Assembly: GCA_963932465.1 (NCBI GenBank)
Contig: OZ010794.1
Location: 439,395,502 to 439,459,501 of the forward strand
DNA: 64,000 bases
From: Maratus speciosus
Lineage: Eukaryota > Arthropoda > Arachnida > Araneae > Salticidae
Direction: 5' to 3'
Below are positions 46,500 through 57,971 of the stretch, piece after piece; positions within the stretch are counted from its first letter, which is position 1, and each line of letters starts with the position of its first letter. Under the pieces are notes generated by a model that saw only the letters and a list, made by a program, of their open reading frames with translations, was not told the origin of the DNA and ran no database searches. The translations under genes and the position numbers were made by a program.

Positions 46500-46860
46500 C
46501 TTCTCTGTTCAAAAAATCATCTGCCCCCCAAGGTCTGCTGCACTCCAGGAGATGGGGGAATCTGTTTGTTTACAAAAAGTTTTCGTACACAAAGCGAGCG
46601 ACACACAATCATTGCGGCATTTTTTCTAGAACTGGGAACGGAGAAAAAGTTCCACTTCAACTAGTTTTGTTTGGCGTGTTTTGGCGAAAAAGTGTGAGAG
46701 ATGGCGTTACTATAAAGCGTAAATGAATGAACCTCAGAACTTGCTTATAACCAAGCAACGCCATCCCAAAGCTTGCTTGAGGGGGCCAAAGTTTGAATAG
46801 GGCAAATATTTTACATGATCTTGTGCTAGATTCCCGATAGGGAAATCCCGAAAATTCCAT
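46500..46860 (-). other. Candidate non-coding first exon ending in a splice donor
   Basis: This GC-richer patch in AT-rich DNA ends on the minus strand with CAGAGAAG|GTAAGT (donor at about 46501-46496), a strong consensus. Upstream (46600-46760) are GCCATCTCTCAC and CGTTCCCAGTTC blocks that could be promoter-proximal. There is no long frame. No downstream exon was recognised, so this may be chance. Confidence 0.2.
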
Positions 46861-46951
46861 TTGAAGTCAACCCGCAATGAAAGGAAATTAATTCATATTT
46901 TAATGTATTATGTATATTTTAATGTATTATTAATCTAAAATCACTATTATC

Positions 46952-46956
<5 letters not shown>

Positions 46957-46996
<40 letters not shown>
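46957..46996. repeat. Poly-T tract of about 38 bp
   Basis: An uninterrupted T-run. On the minus strand it could be a retroposon poly-A tail, but no AATAAA or recognised element precedes it. Confidence 0.9.
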
Positions 46997-47001
<5 letters not shown>

Positions 47002-47277
47002 TGCATATGGATGAAACACGTTTTTCTGTTTTTAGCACCAGGAAATAATAAAATTCATATAATTCGAAGTATTATAACTTAGTAAGTTTTGGTCATACAA
47101 AAGAGAAAATTTTATTATTTTACACGTATACAGAGAAGATTTTCTAAATATAACGTATAGAACCTAGGGACCGAATAAAAATGTAAATCCCGTAACTTTA
47201 AAAAATTAACTATTTTGACATAAATTACTTTTAAGGGGATGAAGAACGATTTGAAACTTTTTTAGTACAGTAGACTC

Positions 47278-47802
47278 CCTCAAATCTGCACAGCTTGGGA
47301 CCAGATGATGTGCAGATTTTAGAATTTTGCAGATTTCTGGTCTTTGCTTTGTTTACATTTTTTAAACTTTAATTTGAATGTAATAATGAAATCCAAATTA
47401 TAATGAATGCTTGCAATACATTGAACTTTCCTCAAAAAGGTAAATTCACATTAAAATCATAAAGTAAGGGAGTTTTATTTCAGGTTTAGACAGTCTTAAT
47501 AACCAAAAAAAACTTGATTAATACATAAATATATTTGGTAAAAAGATTGTGATTACCAGTGATACCAGCATTATCTTGATTTTTTTTTCAGAACTTTTTT
47601 TCAGAAATAAATTTATATTTCCTTCATGAAAAACCATCAGTTTAGTCATATTATCGAAAAATACCTATTAAAATACACATGGAATAATATAAAACTAAAA
47701 AAATCTGTAATTTTGCCAATAAATCTTAATTGAAAGTTTCATTGTTTACATCTGTGATAATGTGTTTATTTTAGGCGTTTGCGGATTTTAGGGAGTCTAT
47801 TG
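47278..47802. mobile_element. Pogo-like non-autonomous element
   Basis: The left end is CAGTAGACTCCCTCAAATCT. The right end, reverse-complemented, is CAATAGACTCCCTAAAATCC. TA flanks both sides. 525 bp, no transposase. Confidence 0.75.
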
Positions 47803-48577
47803 TATTGGGACTATATTTCTACAGCTACTGGTGTAGAAAGTTAACCAATGGACAACGATAAAAGTTGACACCGGTGTTTTCACTGGCTTTTGACTAATTT
47901 GAGCAATTTGGCTAATCACTAAAGAAAAACTAGCCAGATTCAAATAATGGTAGTAATGGATTCGCCATGAAACACTAGGAATATAAAAGCACAAATAATG
48001 AGTTACACAGAAAAGGTTTAATCGTACAACAACATCATTGAGAGCGTCGCCGAAAGAAAGAAACCATCTGTTGCAATTTGACGATTTCAGTTTATTTTTC
48101 TCCCCAAATGAAACATTTTGGCCGCCCTGCAGCGAGAACCCTAAGACACCCTTATACAATGGTCAAGATTACAGTTTTTACTTTCCATACACATATACCA
48201 TGTAAGGAAGGAAATAGGAAAGCATTGTAATCACACTAAAAATAAATGAAAATAATGGTATATTTTTACATTTTCAGATACTTTTGAATCCGTTCTCACA
48301 ATTTTTACAATGATTCAAAATGTATGTGTGTATCTTAAAATTTCCTCACGTTTTCAGACTTCCAGAGAAAAATTTGGTGTGTTTTTGATAACGTCGGCAG
48401 GTATGTTATAAATCTGTCGCAAGAATTGTATTAATTTTCGGCCGACGGATTTAGTATCTAAACTGTTTTTCAACCATTCTGTGACGGTAACTGATGAATA
48501 TTTTCTCTTATATCTCAATTAAATTATTTTTATTGCTCACGTTCATCGTATACCTATACAACATTTCACCAGGCAGA
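47803..48577. other. Unassigned sequence
   Basis: It contains a 120-codon minus-strand frame (48159-47797) with no recognised motif and unconvincing composition. I do not call it a gene. Confidence 0.3.
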
Positions 48578-48748
48578 CAGTGGCGGATCGACAAGGGATT
48601 CACAATCACTTTACTACTAATAATTTCACACACACAAAAAAAATCTTCTTTTTTAATCTTAGAAAATTTCAAGGTTAAAACAGATCAGATTTTATATATC
48701 TCCATTCTGGTAGAAAAGTGATTGTGAATCCCTGAGGACCCGCTACTA
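48578..48748. mobile_element. Short hAT-like MITE (GGCGGATC type)
   Basis: It starts CAGTGGCGGATCGACAAGGG, followed by ATTCACAATCACTTT, mirrored on the right by AAAAGTGATTGTGAATCCCT and CCGCTACTA. Flanks CAGGCAGA and CACGCAGG agree at six of eight bases. About 171 bp. Confidence 0.55.
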
Positions 48749-48934
48749 CACGCAGGTTCGGACTCGGTTACTGTGAAGTACGCAGACCTTGGATTTATGG
48801 TAGGCGCAACATTTTAGAAATTCATTATTATACCACATTGCTTAGTAGAAATCAATAATAACCCTTACCATTTCAGTTTTTTCTGGTGATGCTTCCAATT
48901 TCGGAACTGGATCCGAATTTAAAAACGTTCTTAG

Positions 48935-48965
<31 letters not shown>

Positions 48966-50322
48966 TCGAAACAGCATAAAGATAACCGTTTAAACATTGA
49001 CCTCATATATTCAATGTAAAATATATATATATATATATATTTAAGAATACTAAAAAGGAGAAATTTGCAAAGAACGTTGCCATTGGTTTAACATTAACTT
49101 GCAAATGGCTAGGGTCGGATTCTAAGTATAGAAGAATTTTAATACTAAATGAAAACGATTAATTAAACCCATTTTGAACTATTTTTGCAGCGGGAGGATA
49201 AAAAATCTTAAAGCTGGTAGTAATAATAAGAAACGTGTGAATATTTAATTTGATTTTAAAGCAAAGTATATTTAAAATTTTATTTAGAATTTTATAAACT
49301 CTGTCTAATTTTTTAAAGCTCTATCAAGACAGATTTCCGTGGTATGCAGAATCTGCCCTAGGCAGAATGTACTGTATTTAAAAAAAAAAAAAATCCTTAG
49401 CAACAGGGTATAATCAGCGGCACGCACAAAGAACATTCAAAGGGTTGAACAGTCCTGTTTTAACGTATATACAAAACAGCAAAACACCGTTCTGATCATC
49501 ACATTTATAAACAACATTGAAACAACACCAAAGAAAAATGTTTGATTTTTTTTTTTTCTTTTTTTAACGAAAATATTTGTAAAGAGGTACGGGAAACCAA
49601 AGGCATGGATTTTCAGATGCAGATGGCTACCTATTTTATGGCTTAACAGGATAGGTTGCACAAAATATGCAACTATCATGTGTTACAGTTATGTAGTTTT
49701 GTGATAGTTAACTTGACTATCTTACTTTTGGGGCTTTTCAACAAAGGGGGGAAATGTTTCTTGACACTGTTGTAAATTATAAAAGTTTGTCAGTCTCACA
49801 CAGAATCGCAATATCTAGAAAGTGCTTTTCAGAGTAAAGGGATTTTATAATTACATTGTTAATGTCATCTATAGCTATTTGAATTTAATATTTTATTGTT
49901 ATTTGAATATTTTATGTTAATTAAATGATACAAATGTAATTTAGAAATAAGAATATCACAGAAATTAATTTTATCATTTTTATAAGTACAAAAAGTGTTT
50001 GTTTCTTCTGGTACTTCCCCGCCCCTACGTTGTTACTTTTTTCCTACAAATATCCAAATCAGTCTCATAGTTTCTGTATGAAAAAGGGAAAAAATAAATG
50101 TAAGATTGTGAAATGGAAATATAAATTGAAAAATTAACAAAAATTCTAAATGAGCATTAATATTTTATAGCTATGAAATGATCATTTTTATTTAATATTT
50201 CCGTAATTTATAGCTACAACTTACAAACAATAATCACTTAAGGCTGTTTGTAAAAAATATTTTTCTTCGCTCGGCTTTGCAAAACTTTATAATGTGTTCG
50301 CGGACTTATTTTTAAATGTAAA
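48749..50322. other. Unassigned, with pogo-like remnant and simple repeats
   Basis: An A-run lies at 48939-48965 and (AT)n at 49021-49040. 49298-49374 (CTGTCTAATTTTT, CAGATTTCCGTGGTATGCAG, TGTACTG) is a degraded end of the pogo family seen at 13451. Nothing else recognised. Confidence 0.4.
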
Positions 50323-51951
50323 TCTTCTATCTATTATATATATAAAATCCAAACGGAAATTTCGTTCCGAACGCCGAGATTTCGAGTTCTACCGCATGGA
50401 TTTTTACAGAACTTATACCGTTAGATAGGTATCGTTTCAGGGAAGGTTTTAAGCTATAACACATCATTCTACCTTGATTAGTTATAGAATTATTACGGAA
50501 AATTCTGTTATTTTGGACTTTGTTACTTCATATTTCCTTAAATATCTGGGCTCCTATTGGCCGTAGAGCTTAGATCTCGCGCCAAAATTAGCTCCGACGC
50601 ATCCAAGCTAACTTTTCCCCGCGATTATTTTGCCGTCTTCCGATTTCCTCTAACTCTATTAGGGGCCCGCGTAGGGCCCCTTTAAAATATTTTTCATAGT
50701 AATTTCAGCAATTATCTTAAATTATTGGTTAAGACCGCCACCCTCCCGACTCATGTATCTACGGAAAGGTTGCATGAAGGAGTTTCGTTCAGATACGCTT
50801 TCGTTGAGAATAGAGTGCGCTCCCTGGTGGTGGAATGTGGAACTAACATAACGCGATATTGTTAAAATTAGGAAATCTAACAATGCGATCTGTTTTAAAC
50901 TTTGAGATAGTTCATAACACATAATCTATTATCTATTCTATCTATTATCATATCATATCATATATATTATAAAGCAGTAAGATCTAAAAGTTCCGCCCGA
51001 ATGTTTTCAAAAACTACCCGGTGGATTTTTTTGTAAATAGTGTCATTCGATGGAGAATATTCACGTGGTGGTTTATGAGTAAAATATACAGAGATAACTA
51101 TGATTTTTGGTAATAAATTTCGTATTTTATTGGTATTTTGAACAAAAAGGTTGCCAGCGGTCATTTTTTGGCTAAAGGTTTGTTGGTTAAAGAATTGAAA
51201 TAGTTATCCGTCCGTTAGAAAATAATACAAATACCTCGCAAATAAGTGAAAATAAAATACTGATATTTAATTAAAAAAGATAACAAAAAAAAGTTTTAAT
51301 GAGACACAATACTATAAAACGAAAATATTTAATTTAAAGATGAAATAAATATTTTTAATCATTAAAAAAATAATTTATTGCGAAATTTTACAATTTATAC
51401 AATATTTGGCGAATTATCGCCTGCGCTAAGTTAAAAAAATAAATCTGAAAATTTGATTAGACTAATTTTGAATTACAATTAAAAAAAAAATTTTTTTTTA
51501 GTTCTTTTCTTTTTTTTTTTTATCTAACTGCCACATCATGTGATTTACAGGAGAAATAAACAGATATAATTGTAAAAGTTACTGTAATTGTGAATTACAT
51601 TTTATTTCTTTCTTTACGATTTCTAATTTATGTTTGTCGCCAAACAATGTTTAGCCAATTTTTTTTAAGGCAAAAATGCATAAGCGTGACATTAGCTTAA
51701 GCTTTTTCACAATAATAGTGTTTTTTCAAGTGACCGAGATCATTTTTGGAGTACATTTATATATTCAATTATAAGTTATATAGATATCAGTTAATATTTA
51801 AAAAAATGGAATCAAATATCTAAATTTTAGTTTGAATTTCTGCGACACATGCATATTATAAAATAAGTTCATACTTTTTAAAAAGCTTTTCGTCGTAATT
51901 ACGGAAGCATATGATTTTTATACACTCCAACTCAGATCAAGGATTATTATC

Positions 51952-51982
<31 letters not shown>

Positions 51983-52049
51983 TTTTTTTTTTTTTTTTGG
52001 AAAATATTATTGTTTATTTCTTTGTCGATAACGCCAATTTCACGTATAG

Positions 52050-53560
52050 GAAAATTCGATGTTACTTGGTTATTCCGTCGACCCAAAATCCATCGCTAAA
52101 CTATAAGATTAAATGCCAATAATGGTTGATCGTAAATGTCACAATCACTTGACTTTAAGCAAAGTTACACGCGTTTACGTCATCAACTGATTTTTATTTT
52201 TATTTTTATTAATGTTATACTAATTTATTTGTTCTTTCATTATTTAAAATAAAAATTACATCAATTTGTATAATTTGACGAGTGATTTGGCGATTTATAT
52301 AACTTGGCTAAATTGGTCGACGGGATAACTAAGTAGTACCGAAAATTCACAATTTCAAAATTTAGGAACTGAAAATTATTCTTAAGGAAATTTATGCAAT
52401 CATGTGTTATCATCACTATAAAGAAATTCAACATCTTGAAATAAAAATAGCATGCTGAGAAAAGATTGCAAATCTTTTTTAATTTGTTATTTCTTCATAT
52501 TTCCCCCTGTGTTAGGTAATATTTTAAAAGATATTGGATGAATCTTAGATATTTAAAGCACATAAATTAACGTCTGAATTCCAATTTTATATCATTATAA
52601 TTAATTATTAATTGTAATTAATATTATTTGTTCTATAATTTTCGATAAACAAGTCACCGCCAAATGGCATATTTAATATATTATTGGAAGCTTTGTTGGC
52701 ACAGATGTCATATACGCTCCATGGACCTAACGGGCTCCAAAATGGCGTTATTTAGCCTGACATGGTAACCCGGCTATTGTTGTTTATTTATTAATAAATT
52801 GGTTATTTACATTTATTTTCTTTTTTAAAATTATATAAATTGTTTTTTTTCTATAATTATTAATTAAACTTTTTTAATTATTATTATTTCCGTTTAGAAT
52901 AATACAAAATAATTTAAATATATATATGTAACTGGTATTCGAAAACGATGTTTTCGCCAAGTTGGCGTGAAAAAAAATCGCGCCAAACCAGGTATGTATA
53001 TGATATCTGTGCCTAACAGTTATTTACATTATTGTGATTACTTAGTATCAGACAACAGATTGAAGAGTATTTGTTATATTTTTATTATATGGGCTTTGGT
53101 GAGATAGAGAAAAAGGCCTTGGCGAGTGAATTGCATTTTTTGTATATTTACTGACGACCTATTTACTTTTCATATACATATAAGCATTTTTTTTTTCAAT
53201 GTTTATGATATTTATTTAATATAAAGAAGAGCTATTTATCTACATTTAAATACAAACAAAAATAATTTGTGGTACTTCTTGATTATGCCGTCGTACAAAA
53301 AAAAATCGCCAAACTATAAAATTAAATGCCAATAATGAGTGATCGTAAATGTAAAATTTACTTGACGTTAAACACTTTACACGTGTTTGTTACGTCATCA
53401 AGTGATTTTTAATTCGACGTTTTATTTTTATTAATGTTTTAGTAATTTATTTTTTCTTTCGTTATTTAAAATAAAAATTATGTCCTTTGCATAATTTGGC
53501 TAATACTTTGGCAATTTGTATAATTTGGCGAAATGGGTCGACGAGATAATCAATTAGTAT
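52050..53560. repeat. About 300-bp direct duplication inside the Helitron region
   Basis: 52065-52340 and 53285-53560 share ordered blocks: AAATTAAATGCCAATAATG-type, GATCGTAAATGT, ACGTCATCAA(C/G)TGATTTTTA, TTATTTAAAATAAAAATTA and GTCGACG(G/A)GATAA. Identity is roughly 80% by eye. (ATA)n lies at 53571-53591. Confidence 0.65.
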
Positions 53561-54051
53561 CTAATTTGTTTATAATAATAATAATAATAATATAAACATA
53601 CAAATAAAATGTTATATATATGTGTGTGTGTGTGTTACAAGAGAAACTGGCAGCAATAATTGTAAAAATGGATATCCTTGTGAGTTGCATTCTATTCGCT
53701 TATTACCTTGGTTGTCAAACATTGCCATTTTAAGCCAAAAAGGCAAAAGAGTGATATAGGCCCGAGCAACGCTCACAATGATAGAGTTTTTTTAAGTGTA
53801 TGAGCACATTTGGAAGTAAAGTTTTATATTCAAATGTAAATTATATAAAAAGCAGTTACCATTATGGTTGTTAAGTAAAATAATTAAATTTTAGGGTAAA
53901 TGTGTGCCCCCCCCCCCCCTCGCCTCTCACACATATAATTAAATCATTTAATTTCAGATACTTAAAATATTTTTCAACATGCTTTACTGTAAAAACACGC
54001 TGGTTTGTTATCCTATGTTTTTGATTCTATTTAATATGCTGGAATAGACAG

Positions 54052-54216
54052 ATGGAAAACAGTAGCAGACCTGCCAGAAGAGAACGTTTATTAAAAAAAT
54101 GTAATGTAACATGTAATGAGCTTGAATTTAAGCTACCAGAACCACATATAGCGCAAGTTGAAAGGTCGGGAGTTCAACAACAAACAAATGAAAATGAACG
54201 GTCCGAATATTCTTAA
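54052..54216 (+). CDS. 54-residue ORF at the start of Helitron coding remnants
   Basis: It reads MENSSRPARRERLLKK at the N-terminus and ends in a Gln/Asn/Glu-rich stretch (QQQTNENERSEYS) before TAA. It is strongly charged and lies about 85 bp before fragments resembling the Helitron N-terminal domain. I infer that it is the start of a decayed Helitron polyprotein. It has no recognisable domain of its own and could be a chance frame. Confidence 0.35.
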   Translation: MENSSRPARRERLLKKCNVTCNELEFKLPEPHIAQVERSGVQQQTNENERSEYS

Positions 54217-54299
54217 AGTTCAATAATCAATCTCTGCAATCATTGTAATACTCTCTAATTTAATAGTGTGGTGAATAGAGAAAGTTTAATTCCTGTTGT

Positions 54300-54476
54300 C
54301 ATAACAGTTCCGTACCAAACTTTACTTTAAATGATCAACTAAAAGAGTTGTTTCTTAATTGCCCAAATTTCGTCCAAGGCATAAGATAGTATAATATCCC
54401 AATGGCATTCGCATTCTTTTCAGCAATGCGGAAGGACATTCCAGGTGATGTTCTTTACTGCTTTAAAGTAGAATGT
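54300..54476 (+). pseudogene. Helitron N-terminal domain remnant
   Basis: One frame reads LKELFLNCPNFVQGIR, a stop codon at about 54388, then YNIPMAFAFFSAM and PGDVLYCFKVEC before TAA. The spacing and residues resemble the start of the Helitron helicase-like N-terminal domain, where 'F..nIR.YN.afaF.S' and 'G.Y.F.i.G' are conserved as I recall them. Rep HUH motifs and helicase motifs are absent: the sequence passes directly into the 3' terminus at 54548. It is therefore a deleted, non-autonomous copy. The internal stop is seen directly; family assignment is by motif recall. Confidence 0.55.
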
Positions 54477-54548
54477 TAAATTCACAATTTCGTTTGATTG
54501 AAGGCTCGTTTGAAAAAATGGACCAGCGCAGCGGGCATAGCGTGCTAG

Positions 54549-55200
54549 TATATATGTAAAATCCAAACGGAAATTTCGTTCCCAACGCCTAGATTTCGAG
54601 TTCTACTGCATGGATTTTTACGGAACTTACACCGTTAGATAGGTATCGTTTCAGGGAAGGTTTAAAGCTATAACACATCATTCTACCTAGATTAGTTATA
54701 GAATTATGACGGAAAGTTCTGTTATTTTGGACGATAAGGTTTACCATTTTATTTCTTGGCGAAATTTATCGTTGATAAAAAAATTGAAACAGCTATTACT
54801 CCTCGAAGCATAAAAGAAAAAACTGTTACAATTTTTATTTAAAAGAAAAAAAAGAAAAAAATCCGTTTTAATGAGTGATATTAAAAAACGAAAATATTTA
54901 ATTTAAACATGAAAGGGAATGTTCGTAATGCTTAAAAAATTACTCAGATAAAATATTGCAACTGAAATAAGATTTGGCTATTTGTCTTTTGCGTCAGGTT
55001 AAGAAAAATGAATCTGAAAAATTGATAGGATGATATCAAGGAAGTTTCCATAAGCGCATGCTCAGAAATATTTGAAAAAATTATATAATATTCTTCTCAT
55101 GAGGAATATATAGAATATTCTTCTTATGACATATAATATGTTAATAAAAATAATCGACAGAACTTCGATTTAGCGTTCGTAAAAAAATAATGAAAATTTA
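54549..55200 (+). mobile_element. Second Helitron copy, 5' part only
   Basis: TATATATGTAAAATCCAAAC onward matches 50340-50510 and then 51180-51480 (AAAACGAAAATATTTAATTTAAA block, CTGAAAA(A/T)TTGATTAG-type block). It abuts the CTAG terminus of the first copy, a head-to-tail arrangement often seen for Helitrons. The 3' end was not found; sequence fades near 55200. Confidence 0.55.
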
Positions 55201-55658
55201 ATTTGCTTGGCGATTTAATGCTGGTTGGCGACACAATAAAATTTTGAATGATACTTTTTTTATGATAAATAATTTTTAAGTAAAACCTTTTTCTACTCTT
55301 CATATGAAGTTAGTAAGATTAAGTTTAACTTAAATAAATACATTTTTATTACTGCAGTTTTGTCATATACCTTTACATGTGTATATATTAAAATTTTAAT
55401 ATCATAATTATACGGTTTAAAACAAAATTTAAGTTACAGTACATATACATTTAACGTCTGGATTTAAAAACCATTAAAACACCAAATAAAATAAACTAAG
55501 ACAGACTTGAGCACAGTTAAAAAATAAAATTTATAAAGACAATAAAAAACAATTAAAAATACAATATGCAAACGCCAAGCGACACGCAAGGCATCACAGT
55601 ACAAAAAATATCCATTGCATTTCAAACGTCAGAACAAATCAAGAACAGTTACAGTTAG

Positions 55659-56241
55659 CTATTTTAAAAACAAATAATATTCGCTAGGGACAGAATGAGC
55701 ATCATTCAAAGCATGCGACCGCAATTCAGTGAACCAAGCCTCAAGGAGCAATCTACCATGGTAGTTGTTGCAACCAGATTTCAAAATACTGGCGTTCGCA
55801 ATGAGCGGAATGTGATTCGTTTGAAGCGAATGCTGGACAATTTTTGAATTCAAATTACTCTTTTTTAAAGCACCAGTATGTTCTTTTAGGCGAATTTCCA
55901 ATGATCTACCAGTTTCACCAATATAAACACTATTGCAATCTTTACAAGGAATAATAACAACACCGAGTAATTTAGACTTACCATATTGAAATTTATGCTT
56001 ATTGAAAAAGGAACTCAATTTATTAATAGGTTTAAAAGAAACCCCAATATTGAATGATTTTAGAATGCCAGAAATTTTTTCAGAAATGTTCTTATAATAA
56101 GGGATACAGATAAAGGAGCTAGGTTTACTACGTTGAAAAGGGAGGGGAGTAGAATTTACAAAATTTAAAGTACTTTTAAAGATTTTTTTTAACAAGACCA
56201 ATAGGGTAGCTATTATTAAGCCATTATGGTTAATGTAATTT
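55659..56241 (-). pseudogene. Penelope-like element: linker and GIY-YIG endonuclease, 5'-truncated
   Basis: A minus-strand frame of about 190 codons is open from about 56241. Counting from 56201 (codon TTG), residues 30-70 fit the linker between RT and endonuclease in Penelope-like elements (IPYYKNISEKISGILKSF, INKL). Residues 84-108 read IIPCKDCNSVYIGETGRS then RLKEH: a CxxC followed by the GIY-YIG core, with Arg and EH typical of this nuclease class. E154 in LLLEAW is a candidate catalytic acid. The reverse transcriptase that should precede it is missing, so this is a 5'-truncated copy as expected of target-primed insertion. It stops where copia sequence starts (about 56246). 55201-55658 is probably its 3' untranslated part and AT-rich flank. 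Confidence 0.8.
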
Positions 56242-56245
56242 CACA

Positions 56246-57971
56246 GCCGGGAATTTTGGGAATATAACAATCGCTAATGGAAAAAGGCTTAATTCGCAAG
56301 GTATGGGCGACGTAAAAATAAAAACAGACAAAAACCACTACATTACACTAAGAAATGTATTATACTGTCCAGAACTAAAGGGCAATTTATTGTCAGTTAA
56401 GAAAGCCACTGAAAATAACATAAAGGTAATTTTCGAGAAAAATGCATGTTTATTTGTCAAAGATGATAATATAATCTTGACAGCTAAATTAAATGATAAT
56501 CTCTACGTATTAAACCCTGAAGATGATTACGGCTATACTATAAGTACTCAAACTTTCTGTAACAATACAAATTGTATTTCAATGTGGCACCGAAGACTCG
56601 GACACAAAAATTTTGACGATATTAAATACCTTGTTAACATAAATTAGCCGATGGGATAACAATTAATAATTGTAAACATGACACGCGATGCACCAAGTGC
56701 ATTGAAGGGAAACTTTCCGCTCTGCCCTACCCTAAAGTAGCCACAAACAGAAGCAAAGATATCGGTACCCTTGCACATTCCGATATATGTGGCCCCATGA
56801 ATACTGAAACGATAGGAGGGAAAAGGTACTTTATAACATTCACGGATGATTATAGCAGGTACACAATAACATACTTAATCGCGCATAAATCGGAAGCCGT
56901 TATCAAACTGAAAGAATACATAGCGCTAACAAAAAATAAATTTGGCAAGTTGATAAAGGCAATAAGATCCGATAACGCAAAAGAGTATATCAGTGATGAA
57001 TTTGAAAACTGCCTGATAGAAAACGGGATAGAGCGTCAATTGAGTGTTCCCTATTCTAGACCGCAGAACGGCGTTTCAGAGAGAGAAAGAATAGAACGAT
57101 AGTGGAAATGGCTAGAACCATGTTGTCGGACGCCAAATTACCTAAGCAATTCTGGGGGGAAGCTGTCATGTCCGCCACCTACCTCATCAACCGTCTACCA
57201 ACAAAAGCTAACAAAAATAACATGACACCCTATGAACTTTGGCATAAAAGAAATCCCAATCTCTCGAACATTAAAACATTTGGATGTAAGGCATTTGCCT
57301 ATGTCGACAAACCTAAAAGAAATAAGTTAGATGAGAAAGCCATCGAGGGAATAATGTTGGGATATGATTTCAGGAGCAAGGGCTATAGGATATATACGGG
57401 TGAAAATAAAATTATAATATCTAGAACCGTAAAATTCTTCGAAGATGGTATAAAAGATGAGGAAATTAAACCCGCCAAAGAAAATCAAAACAACGAACAA
57501 ACTCCCGCAGATAATATTGATATTGATCTAGAAGAACGCGACGATGATCAGAATAACACCCCGACCGACACATCCCTTGAACCGAGAAGATCGCAAAGAC
57601 AAAATCGTGGCGTACCACCTAACCGTTATGGAATAAGTGCAAACCTGCGTCAAATTCAGGAGCCAAAGTCATGGACAGACCTACAAAATATCAATGACGC
57701 AGAAACTAAAGATAAATGGCTAAAAGCCACTAGTGAGGAAATAGATTCTCTGAAGCAAAATAATACTTGGAGATTAATAAAACCTATCCCGGGAAAACGC
57801 GTCATAGGTTGTAGGTGGACGTTTAAGGCAAAAAGGGGAGCCAACGGGTCTATAGAGCGATATAAAGCTAGATTGGTCGCTAAGGGATATGCTCAAAAAT
57901 ATGGAAGCGATTTTGATGAGACCTACGCACCCGTTGTAGCGCATACCACTTGCGAGCATTCTTAAACGCCT
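56246..57971 (+). pseudogene. Copia protease C-half, integrase and RT N-half (broken)
   Basis: It begins inside the protease (GNITIANGKRL) and runs through YCPELKGNLLSV. The integrase zinc-binding residues are WHRRLGH (about 56584) and CTKC (about 56695). The integrase core has HSDICGP, RSDNAKEY and NGVSER, consistent with the D, D, E triad. The RT N-terminus (RVT_2 type) has WLKATSEEIDSL, YKARLVAKGYAQ and DETYAPVV. Frame breaks lie near 56645, 57085 and 57950. Coding ends near 57971, before the RT active-site YxDD motif; the rest of RT and RNase H are absent. It abuts a minus-strand gag-protease half at about 57972. Confidence 0.9.

Larger units (their letters stand above)
50323..54548 (+). 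mobile_element. Helitron-type element (composite, decayed)
   Basis: It starts A|TCTTCTATCTATTATATATA and ends GCATAGCGTGCTAG|T, fitting the Helitron rule of TC...CTRR inserted between A and T. The 5' block AAATCCAAACGGAAATTTCG is repeated immediately after the 3' end (54560), showing a second copy. A different Helitron-like 5' block lies inside at about 50945-51010. Near the 3' end are fragments that fit a Helitron N-terminal domain (54300-54440). The expected 3' hairpin is weak. Overall, a composite of two or more Helitron copies. Confidence 0.6.

Noticed and set aside
46478..46726. 82-codon plus-strand frame in the GC-richer patch
   Set aside because: No family resemblance, and the minus-strand donor suggests transcription, if any, runs the other way.
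47797..48159. 120-codon minus-strand frame
   Set aside because: No recognisable motif, it overlaps a pogo-like element end, and composition is typical of chance frames.
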